NCBI GenBank assembly: GCA_030595585.1
Contig: JAUVCY010000111.1
Span: 1 to 6,469, forward strand
Direction of reading: 5' to 3'
Source of the DNA: Thermoplasmatota archaeon
Lineage (GTDB): Archaea > Thermoplasmatota > Penumbrarchaeia > Penumbrarchaeales > Penumbrarchaeaceae
Length of the DNA stretch: 6,469 nucleotides
The notes below the pieces were generated by a model. It was not told where the DNA came from, searched no databases, and saw only the letters and a list, made by a program, of their open reading frames with translations. Of the stretch, positions 1 through 5,811 are shown piece after piece. Made by a program: the position numbers and the translations under genes. Each line of letters starts with the position of its first letter. The first letter of the stretch is position 1.

Positions 1-3000
1 ATCTCCAGCGATCAGTACCTGGCACTTCGAAAGGGGTATGAGTCCAGGATGAGCAGGACCCTGTCACTCCTCCACGAGAGGTCCATTCTGGACCAGGATC
101 AGCTGGAGACCCTGAGCCGCATCTACTCAATGGGCCCGCCCGAGATGGAGGATGTTGGAGGGACTGAACCACCATCCTCGGAACAGCTGGAATGGAGATT
201 CCCAGATTCGGGATCTGACCTATCGGAGTTCGCTCATCTGGAAGATGGGCTATCCGGTGAAAGCGACCATATTGAAGTGGGGCCACCCGTGATGGAGGGG
301 CCAGAGGGCCCACCGGAGGATAATGTGGAGGAAACGGGGGAGGAAGCCCCCTCCTCCTCAAGATCCCGGTTGAAGGCCGGGGTTGAAAAGGTAAAGAAGA
401 GAACGGATGTGAAGGTGGAAGGGGGAAAGTCCCTTGAAGGGAAAGGGTCCGTGCAGGAGGAGGAGCCAGCGGTGGGAAGGACGGAATCGTTCTTCAGGTT
501 CAATCAACTTCTGTTCTTCATAAGTTTCGGCATAGTGTTCGTCCTCGGCATGTTGGCGTTGATCAACTGGACCTGGGAGTACATGAGCGACGTCCAGAGG
601 GGTTTGCTCTTCCTCGGGATATCTGCAACCCTGGTGTGTTCAGGGGTGTTTCTACACTTTCGGGATTTCAACCGGTACCTTGAGGTGGTGACATACCATG
701 CAGGCCTGATATTCTTCGGTATCGGCGTGATATTCCTCCTTGTCGGGACCATGGAAAAAGAGGTTTTCCAGAATGTGGTTATCCTTGTATCCCTGATGAT
801 CCCCCTATCGACCATGTTCATCGCCATGTACTATCGGTATCCTTCGATCGCCGTATTGTCCTTCCTGGGTTACCTCGTGGCGATGGCCAATTCATTGGCG
901 ATGTGGCCGGAGGGAGGCGCCATCGGGAACCTCATATTGCTGGGGGTCTCAACGTATTTCTTCCTGGTCCGTGGAAGGAAAGAGGGAGAAGGATCACTAT
1001 CCTTTGATCTGCTGGAAGGGAGCTCGGCCAGGGTAACAAGCCTGACCCTTATGGTGATCTCCATCCTTGGTTTTGTTCTGTGTGGTGGGCTTGCCCAGAT
1101 CCCGTACCAACCCATGGACACGAAGAACATCCTGCTGATGTTGGCGGGGCTGGGTGTGCCCCTGATCTACATTGTGATGGGGCTCCACTACCGGTCGATC
1201 CCGCTCATGATGGTATCCTATATGCTCCTCCTCCTGAACATACTGCTGCAGTCTGTGGTCCACATGGACTGGGGCCTCGGGACCGCATCCTGGATGGGTT
1301 TTATTCTCTCTCTTTTATCCATTATGATCGCCGCGGGGATAGTGTCACGATATAAGGACAAAGAGGGTAGCTTGAGGTGCAGCATACTCATTATCTGGGG
1401 CTCCGTTCTGATCGTTCCTTTCATATTCGGAATAGAACTGTTATCCGATACCACCGATATACACACACAGAGGTTTTGTTTCATTCTATTTTCCTCCGCT
1501 GTGATAATGGCCATGGGTTACAGAAGAAAGCTTTTACCGCTTTCAATTTTCGGGCTGTCCCTGCTGTTTCTGGCCTCGCTCTATCACGGCCTGTGGAGGT
1601 TCGAACCCTCCATCTACCTTATGCTGCTGGGTCCGGTCCTCTATCCCTTTCTCTCGGGGGATGATGAGAACGATATGCCGTTCCATTCGGTGTTCGTGAT
1701 ACTTGCCCTTCTGGGATATGTACTGCTTTGGGTGGGTCCGGTCTCACCATACGGGTGGATGGCCGAGATGATCGACCCGATCTTCGACTGGTGGAAGGGA
1801 GGGATAACCCTCCTGTTCGGGCTCATCATGGTGGTATGGGGGCTGAGGAACGGGCTGAGGCCATACCTGGTGATAGGAATATTGTTATATGGTTTCTCGA
1901 CGGCAATGGCGATGTACAGCCAGGGGGACGCATTCATATTCCTTCTGTTCCTTCTGACCGGCCTTCCATATCTGTTCAGGAGGTTCGAACTGTACCGTGG
2001 GAAAAGGGGCCTGGATCGGAAGGAGGAGAACATCTACCAGAACTCCCTATCCCTCGTTGTCCCATTCTTCTTCACCTTCATGTGGTTCGTCCCCATTTTC
2101 GTTCCCCTGCAGGAAAGTGGGTTCGAGGTGTTCCTCTGGAAGTTCATCATAACGCTGGTGTTCGGGTCCATATATCTCGCGTGGGGCATCCTGACCGGCC
2201 GGAGGGTCAATTTCCTGCTGGGATGCATATATTTCTGCGTGTCCATCTTGTACATCTCGGTCCACAAGGGCGAGATGTTCACGTATATTCTATTCCTCCT
2301 GCCCATCATCATATTTGCCCTTGAGAGGACCAGTCCGCTCCCACACCTTCGCAGGTTCAAGGTGTATGACTTCGACATCTTCCATCTGCTGTATCTGATC
2401 CCGTTGGCATGCGGATTCATCCTCGTGCTGGTCATAAGCCCGTTGGACCCTCTACTTGCCCTCCCCTCCAAATGGGCCGACCTGGTATGGTACAAGGCGA
2501 TGTTCTCGCTTCCGTTCTTCCTGATCTGTGTGGGGTGGGGGCTCTATCGGAGGTCGGCCCCACATTTCGTGGCCGGGTCCATATTCCTGTTGATCTCATC
2601 CATGATGCTCTCCATCTCCAGGTTCGAGCCATTTGTGTTCATCATATTCATTCTCCCCATTCTGCTCTTTTATGTAGAGGGCAGGTTGACAAGGAATCCG
2701 ATCCCCTATTACCAATACTGGAGGAGGATCCAAAGCAGGTTCAGCGGAAAGGTCGTCAGGGGGAAGCTCTCACCTGTCAGGACGGTATTCTTCGAATATT
2801 ACAGCAAGATCTTCCTGTTTCTGGGGGCTATCGCCCTTCTGGGGATAGCCATCGGCCCGGTCCATCCTCTGGTTAATATCTCCGATCTATTGGGCATGGA
2901 CCACGTATATTGGAAATCCATACTCTTCTTCGCCTTCGCCCTCATATTCCTTGTATGGGGTTTCCAGCAGGACCTCAAAGCCCAGCAGATATTCGGTGCC

Positions 3001-4584
3001 GTGGTGTTCACCGGGGCGGCCATGTATCTGGGGTTCATGAGATTCGAACTTGTGGTATTTTCGCTGTTCCTGATACCGGTTCTGGCCCACATCATCAGGA
3101 GGAGGAAGGGAAGGGGGCCCATGGATGAGGCCCTTGAGATCTCCATGCTTCTTCCCTTTATATTCGGCTTCATCATCCTGTTGGTCCAACCCGTTAAACC
3201 CCTGATCGACATAGGTGGCTACGGGATGGATTTCTGGGCATACAAGACCGGGATCACAATGCTCTATTCCATTGTTCTGGTGTTGTGGGGCCTTCTGGGC
3301 GGAAAGAAGGCCCAATATTCCCTGGGAGGTGTGTTCTTCACCATCTCCGTTCTCATAATGTCATTTTCAATTCTGGAACCATTTGCCTTCGTCCTTTTAC
3401 TTCTTCCCGTTCTGACCTATCTGATCACCGCCGACAGGAAGGAAAGGAGGTTAAAGGTCCTGGACGGGGATTTCCTGCTCTGGTTCAACAGAGCATTCAT
3501 CATCTCGCTTGCCCTGGGTTTCATCTCGCTGTTGACCAGGCCGTACGATCCGGTCATCGATGTAGCGGACAATATGCAGCTGTTCTGGTTATACAAGGCT
3601 GCCCTGATGTTCGCCTTCTCCGCCCTGGTGCTCTGCTGGGGTGTGATGAGGGCCAGGAGGTTCCAGTTCATCGTAGGGGCCGTGCTGTTCACCATCTCGA
3701 CGATCACGGTGATGTTGACCATATTCGAACCCATGGTTCTGGTCCTTCCGCTCCTCCCGATCGTTTCGGGGATGGTGGTCTCCAATAGAAAGATCGGTCT
3801 GGATGAGCGGTTCATGCTCCTTTTCAACAGGGCATATATTGGCGCCTATGTGGTGGGTTTACTCGTTCTTCTGGTTCCAGCCGCCGTATCGATCTTCGAA
3901 GTTGAGGTCTGGTCGTCCTATTTCTACATGTTCCGTTCTATCCTCGCACTGATCCTGACCATTGGTATCGGCTACATCTCCCTCTCAAAGGACAGGCCAG
4001 GGCAGTTCCTCATCTCATGCCTGCTGTTTGTTGTGACCTGCATTGTGATGTCCATAACGTTCTTCGAGCCATCCGTCCTATTGGTCTTCCTGATCCCTCT
4101 GGCGCTCTTCTATCTCGATCAGGTTGGGTTCAAGGGTAACTTCAGGAGATGGGCCGAAGCCGGGTCCTCCATATTCCCGCAGAGCGGGATGACCAGGCGT
4201 GAGAGAAGAAGCCCCTATCTGGTCATGAGATCGCCTTTCCTTGCGGTGATCGGGATCTGCTTTTTCATCCTCTTCATTCTCGTCTGGGTGGTCCCTGCCG
4301 CACCGATCCTCGGCATTATGGGGAATTCCAGGCTCTGGTTCATCTGCTCCTTGCTGTTCGTCTTCAGCCTGGCGACCCTTGGTTGGGGGCTGAAGGAGGA
4401 GCTCAGGGCACATGTGTTATCGGGGGTTCTTTTCATAGTTGTGGACGGGTGGATACTCTTTCTCAACCAGGTTGAGGACCTTGGAGTGGTTCTGGCTCTG
4501 TTCTTCACGGCATTCATGTTCCTTCTCGGAGGCGGATACTACGTTTATGCCACAAAGAGGTTGAAGGAGAGGGGCGGGGGCTAG
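1..4584 (+). CDS. Giant polytopic membrane protein, DUF2157-like N-terminal unit plus tandem four-helix modules (5' partial)
   Basis: Function unknown. Residues are numbered from the ATG at 49 (1511 residues to the TAG at 4582), but the frame is open back to base 1. The extra codons read like the helical motif (I-S-x-x-Q-Y-x-x-L-R) seen near the start of many DUF2157/SHOCT-like proteins, so the true start is probably upstream; an AGGGG at 33-37 leaves ATG 49 possible. Residues 1-148 are soluble and low in complexity: acidic and Pro-rich to about 103, then Lys/Arg-rich at 105-130. From residue 152 the protein is almost entirely hydrophobic, with about 46 predicted membrane segments by eye. The first unit, with L-I-N-W-T-W at 171-176, resembles DUF2157. 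Loops after the WG positions and between modules are basic, placing them in the cytoplasm by the positive-inside rule. No catalytic motif was recognised. The family assignment is tentative; that it is a real gene is near certain. It ends in a 4-base overlap with the convergent gene. Confidence 0.93.
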   Translation: MSSDQYLALRKGYESRMSRTLSLLHERSILDQDQLETLSRIYSMGPPEMEDVGGTEPPSSEQLEWRFPDSGSDLSEFAHLEDGLSGESDHIEVGPPVMEGPEGPPEDNVEETGEEAPSSSRSRLKAGVEKVKKRTDVKVEGGKSLEGKGSVQEEEPAVGRTESFFRFNQLLFFISFGIVFVLGMLALINWTWEYMSDVQRGLLFLGISATLVCSGVFLHFRDFNRYLEVVTYHAGLIFFGIGVIFLLVGTMEKEVFQNVVILVSLMIPLSTMFIAMYYRYPSIAVLSFLGYLVAMANSLAMWPEGGAIGNLILLGVSTYFFLVRGRKEGEGSLSFDLLEGSSARVTSLTLMVISILGFVLCGGLAQIPYQPMDTKNILLMLAGLGVPLIYIVMGLHYRSIPLMMVSYMLLLLNILLQSVVHMDWGLGTASWMGFILSLLSIMIAAGIVSRYKDKEGSLRCSILIIWGSVLIVPFIFGIELLSDTTDIHTQRFCFILFSSAVIMAMGYRRKLLPLSIFGLSLLFLASLYHGLWRFEPSIYLMLLGPVLYPFLSGDDENDMPFHSVFVILALLGYVLLWVGPVSPYGWMAEMIDPIFDWWKGGITLLFGLIMVVWGLRNGLRPYLVIGILLYGFSTAMAMYSQGDAFIFLLFLLTGLPYLFRRFELYRGKRGLDRKEENIYQNSLSLVVPFFFTFMWFVPIFVPLQESGFEVFLWKFIITLVFGSIYLAWGILTGRRVNFLLGCIYFCVSILYISVHKGEMFTYILFLLPIIIFALERTSPLPHLRRFKVYDFDIFHLLYLIPLACGFILVLVISPLDPLLALPSKWADLVWYKAMFSLPFFLICVGWGLYRRSAPHFVAGSIFLLISSMMLSISRFEPFVFIIFILPILLFYVEGRLTRNPIPYYQYWRRIQSRFSGKVVRGKLSPVRTVFFEYYSKIFLFLGAIALLGIAIGPVHPLVNISDLLGMDHVYWKSILFFAFALIFLVWGFQQDLKAQQIFGAVVFTGAAMYLGFMRFELVVFSLFLIPVLAHIIRRRKGRGPMDEALEISMLLPFIFGFIILLVQPVKPLIDIGGYGMDFWAYKTGITMLYSIVLVLWGLLGGKKAQYSLGGVFFTISVLIMSFSILEPFAFVLLLLPVLTYLITADRKERRLKVLDGDFLLWFNRAFIISLALGFISLLTRPYDPVIDVADNMQLFWLYKAALMFAFSALVLCWGVMRARRFQFIVGAVLFTISTITVMLTIFEPMVLVLPLLPIVSGMVVSNRKIGLDERFMLLFNRAYIGAYVVGLLVLLVPAAVSIFEVEVWSSYFYMFRSILALILTIGIGYISLSKDRPGQFLISCLLFVVTCIVMSITFFEPSVLLVFLIPLALFYLDQVGFKGNFRRWAEAGSSIFPQSGMTRRERRSPYLVMRSPFLAVIGICFFILFILVWVVPAAPILGIMGNSRLWFICSLLFVFSLATLGWGLKEELRAHVLSGVLFIVVDGWILFLNQVEDLGVVLALFFTAFMFLLGGGYYVYATKRLKERGGG
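1036..4551 (+). repeat. Tandem array of about ten diverged four-helix protein modules
   Basis: Protein-level repeat inside the giant membrane protein, spaced 108-140 residues apart. Each module has four membrane helices. Helix 1 often ends in P-x-x-P-[LV]. Helix 2 starts at a Lys/Arg and ends in W-G, followed by a short basic loop. Helix 3 often reads G-[AG]-[VI]-x-F-T-[IV]-S. An acidic residue, often in F-E-P, precedes helix 4, which often contains L-L-P-[IV]. Basic/W/acidic anchor triplets (residues from ATG 49) are 475/489/519, 583/597/627, 698/712/742, 816/830/860, 956/970/1000, 1066/1080/1110, 1183/1197/1227 and 1296/1310/1340. Flanking modules keep only the last pair: 377/407 and 1446/1476. 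A more degenerate unit around 260-288 may precede them. The W position is Met at 377 and 489 and Ile at 1310; the acidic position is Asp at 407 and 627. Modules at 1110 and 1227 look most alike. No long DNA-level identity remains, so the duplications are old. Confidence 0.85.
4581..4584. other. CTAG palindrome shared by two convergent stop codons
   Basis: The plus-strand giant membrane gene ends in TAG at 4582-4584. The minus-strand gene ends in TAG read from 4583-4581. The palindrome CTAG therefore encodes both stops, giving a 4-base tail-to-tail overlap with no room for a terminator between the genes. Each transcript must end inside the other gene or form a convergent overlapping pair. Confidence 0.95.
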
Positions 4585-5321
4585 GATATCTCCCATCCAG
4601 GGGGTATATGCGGTGGCGCGCCCCCACGGCGATACTTCGACAGGGGCTGTCCGTCGGCCATCCAGCCCGGAGGGGGCATCAGTATCGAAGGTTCCCTGTA
4701 CATCGTCTGACCAGGCTGTTCTCCGACCGTTGGGGAGTCTCTCCCTGGAGCGGCCAATCCATGAAATGAATGGTAGAGTGAGATGAGATACAGGGTGCAG
4801 GTCGAAAGTGGGAGAATGGAAGCCGTCAGGACGGCCGCCTGGTTGGCTGGCCCGCCGAACGTATCCGACATCCAAAAGATGATGAAAATAGAGAGATAGA
4901 ACAGCAGAAGGAGCCCCATTCCGGTATAAAGCAGCAGCCTGTGTTTTGTTTCCAGAAGGCTGTGCAGGTATATGCCCATGGCGGCGAACACCATGAGCGG
5001 GGAGAGGAGAATGCCGTAGCCCATGGTGAACGGTATGATGCCCATGGACAGGAACAGGAGCACGGCGGCCAGGATGGCGGAGATATCGTTCGATCGTTTC
5101 TCCGATCTCGCCTGAAGGATGAAAACGCCAGCGAAAATTACAAACAGCGGGTGGAGTGCGGTAAGAATGGCTGCAATGGAGCCCAGGAGGCAGAACGCGC
5201 CTATCATGTCCATGGAGATGGTCAATATGGTCGATGGTATGAGGATGACCAGCAGGAGGTTTATTGCGATCACGCCCCCCAAGGCCCCGAGGGCTTTTTT
5301 CGTCTTGCTGACTCCATCCAT
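4581..5321 (-). CDS. Six- to seven-helix membrane protein with Pro-rich C-terminal tail carrying two PPGW motifs
   Basis: Unrecognised integral membrane protein of 246 residues. Hydrophobic segments lie at about 11-36, 38-70 (one long or two short), 79-99, 102-122, 127-150 and 161-185. The short loop K-x-x-K-K near the N-terminus and the basic loop at 72-77 suggest a cytoplasmic N-terminus. Residues 186-246 form a soluble tail rich in Pro and Gly with P-P-P-G-W at 216-220 and P-P-G-W at 240-243, 23 residues apart. The first is followed by M-A-D-G-x-P and a Tyr-Arg-Arg. This faintly recalls the DUF2510 pattern (P-P-G-W-Y-x-D-P) of other membrane proteins, but the match is partial. The ATG at 5321 is chosen because a GGGAGG sits 9 bases upstream. 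The gene is convergent with the giant membrane gene and shares its stop palindrome. Real gene likely; function unknown. Confidence 0.85.
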   Translation of the reverse strand: MDGVSKTKKALGALGGVIAINLLLVILIPSTILTISMDMIGAFCLLGSIAAILTALHPLFVIFAGVFILQARSEKRSNDISAILAAVLLFLSMGIIPFTMGYGILLSPLMVFAAMGIYLHSLLETKHRLLLYTGMGLLLLFYLSIFIIFWMSDTFGGPANQAAVLTASILPLSTCTLYLISLYHSFHGLAAPGRDSPTVGEQPGQTMYREPSILMPPPGWMADGQPLSKYRRGGAPPHIPPGWEIS

Positions 5322-5330
5322 CGGCCCATT

Positions 5331-5336
5331 CCTCCC
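5331..5336 (-). promoter_or_regulatory. Shine-Dalgarno site GGGAGG of the minus-strand membrane protein gene
   Basis: Read on the minus strand, GGGAGG is followed by a 9-base spacer and then ATG at 5321-5319. It fixes this start. The other ATG triplets nearby, 8 bases upstream and 4 bases downstream, are out of frame. Confidence 0.75.
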
Positions 5337-5366
5337 GAATATATCGGAATGTTGAATATTACTAGT

Positions 5367-5474
5367 TTGCTGATAAGGGCCCTATCCAGCGCGGTCTCAT
5401 CCATCCCTGAACGCTCGATACCACCCGGTGAGGTCCGAGTGCTGAACTATTGGGGGCCTCTTGGCCCCCTTTTT
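5367..5474 (+). ncRNA. Candidate small RNA ending at an orphan terminator
   Basis: No plus-strand gene ends nearby, yet a strong terminator stands at 5452-5478. The segment before it can fold: 5388-5401 can pair with 5427-5443 in about 14 base pairs (four G·U wobbles) with a 3-base bulge at 5436-5438, closing a 25-base loop. An AT-rich AATATAT at 5338-5344 is placed so that transcription could begin near 5367. The wobbles make the fold better on this strand than on the opposite one. No known RNA family was recognised. It could instead be a leader or attenuator of the ferredoxin gene, or chance folding. The 5' end is a guess. Confidence 0.3.
5371..5378 (-). promoter_or_regulatory. Candidate TATA box of the minus-strand membrane protein gene
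   Basis: Minus-strand CCTTATCA lies about 50 bases before the ATG at 5321. With a usual archaeal distance of about 25 bases to the transcription start, the leader would be near 27 bases and would include the GGGAGG site. The same CCTTAT core occurs ahead of the ferredoxin gene. Match by eye only. Confidence 0.35.
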
Positions 5475-5478
5475 ATTT
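5452..5478 (+). terminator. Intrinsic-type terminator hairpin with T tract
   Basis: A perfect 7-base-pair stem, GGGGGCC (5452-5458) against GGCCCCC (5463-5469), encloses the loop TCTT. It is followed at once by TTTTTATTT (5470-5478). The T tract lies only on the plus-strand side, so it acts on rightward transcription. No plus-strand coding gene ends within 860 bases upstream, so it may end a small RNA, stop read-through from the giant membrane gene, or insulate the ferredoxin promoter. Confidence 0.75.
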
Positions 5479-5520
5479 GACATCGAGAACGATCTCTGGA
5501 GGGGCATCTTACCACAAGGT

Positions 5521-5528
5521 CCTTATGC
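5521..5528 (+). promoter_or_regulatory. Candidate TATA box of the ferredoxin gene
   Basis: CCTTATGC lies about 36 bases ahead of the ferredoxin ATG at 5561. A transcription start about 25 bases downstream would fall near 5550 and give a very short leader of roughly 11 bases. It sits after the upstream terminator, which fits an independent single-gene transcript. Match by eye only. Confidence 0.4.
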
Positions 5529-5560
5529 GCAATTCACAATTTGATGGTGGAAGTGGGAAC

Positions 5561-5773
5561 ATGAAGAAGGTGTACAAACACGGGGAAGTTGTGTTGAAGA
5601 TCAGTCACGAGAAGTGCACGGGCTCCGGCGAGTGCGTGGAGGCGTGCCCGATGAAGATACTGGAGCTGGTGGCAGGGAAGTCCGTTTGCGTGGATATCGA
5701 GAAGTGCATTTCGTGTTGTGCCTGTGTGAATGCCTGCCCCGAGAAGGCGATCGAGCACTCCATGTGCGGGTAA
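5561..5773 (+). CDS. Small two-cluster bacterial-type ferredoxin, first motif with Ser for the second Cys
   Basis: Soluble electron carrier of 70 residues, the usual size for 2[4Fe-4S]-type ferredoxins. The second motif is complete: C49-x2-C52-x2-C55-x3-C59-P. The first reads C19-x2-S22-x2-C25-x3-C29-P, with Ser (codon TCC) where the second cysteine is expected. In this fold cluster I is bound by the first three cysteines of motif one plus C59, and cluster II by C49, C52, C55 and C29. Cluster I may therefore be [3Fe-4S] or a Ser-ligated [4Fe-4S]; this is an inference from related seven-iron ferredoxins. Additional cysteines stand at 43, 53 and 69. The frame extends upstream through the terminator, but ATG 5561 gives the normal family length; ATG 5525 would overlap the candidate TATA box. 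No redox partner gene is adjacent, so its partner is unknown. Confidence 0.95.
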   Translation: MKKVYKHGEVVLKISHEKCTGSGECVEACPMKILELVAGKSVCVDIEKCISCCACVNACPEKAIEHSMCG

Positions 5774-5777
5774 TGGT

Positions 5778-5792
5778 CAATTTCACATTTTC
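5778..5792 (+). terminator. Weak T-rich candidate terminator after the ferredoxin gene
   Basis: The 38 bases between the convergent ferredoxin and toxin genes contain the T-rich stretch 5781-5792 a few bases after the ferredoxin stop. Archaeal transcription can end at T-rich tracts without a hairpin. No stable stem was seen, and nothing comparable serves the minus-strand gene. Confidence 0.3.
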
Positions 5793-5811
5793 TCGGGTAG
5801 GTGATGAGCTC

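Noticed and set aside
1728..2324. Plus-strand open frame of 198 residues in another frame of the giant gene
   Set aside because: It overlaps the membrane modules completely, is rich in Pro, Arg and His with no motif, and is explained by codon bias of the real frame.
5376..5383. AGGGCCCT palindrome as an operator near the minus-strand promoter
   Set aside because: An 8-base perfect dyad is too short to argue for regulator binding without a second copy, and none was found nearby.
5370..5445. Possible C/D box small RNA from CTGA boxes at 5370-5373, 5407-5410 and 5442-5445
   Set aside because: There is no good C box (RTGATGA) and the box spacing of about 35 bases does not fit the roughly 12-base guide spacing of archaeal C/D RNAs.
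5340..5475. A tRNA gene in front of the terminator
   Set aside because: No T-arm GGTTCGA-like core, no acceptor-stem pairing and no anticodon arm could be laid out on either strand.
4941..5480. Plus-strand open frame of 179 residues opposite the minus-strand membrane gene
   Set aside because: It is rich in Gly, His and Glu with no recognisable domain, and mirrors a clearly hydrophobic membrane protein on the other strand. It also runs through the terminator hairpin at 5452-5469.
5450..5560. An N-terminally extended ferredoxin of 107 residues starting at 5450
   Set aside because: The extension would be encoded by the terminator hairpin and the candidate promoter and has no family similarity. 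ATG 5561 gives the standard length.
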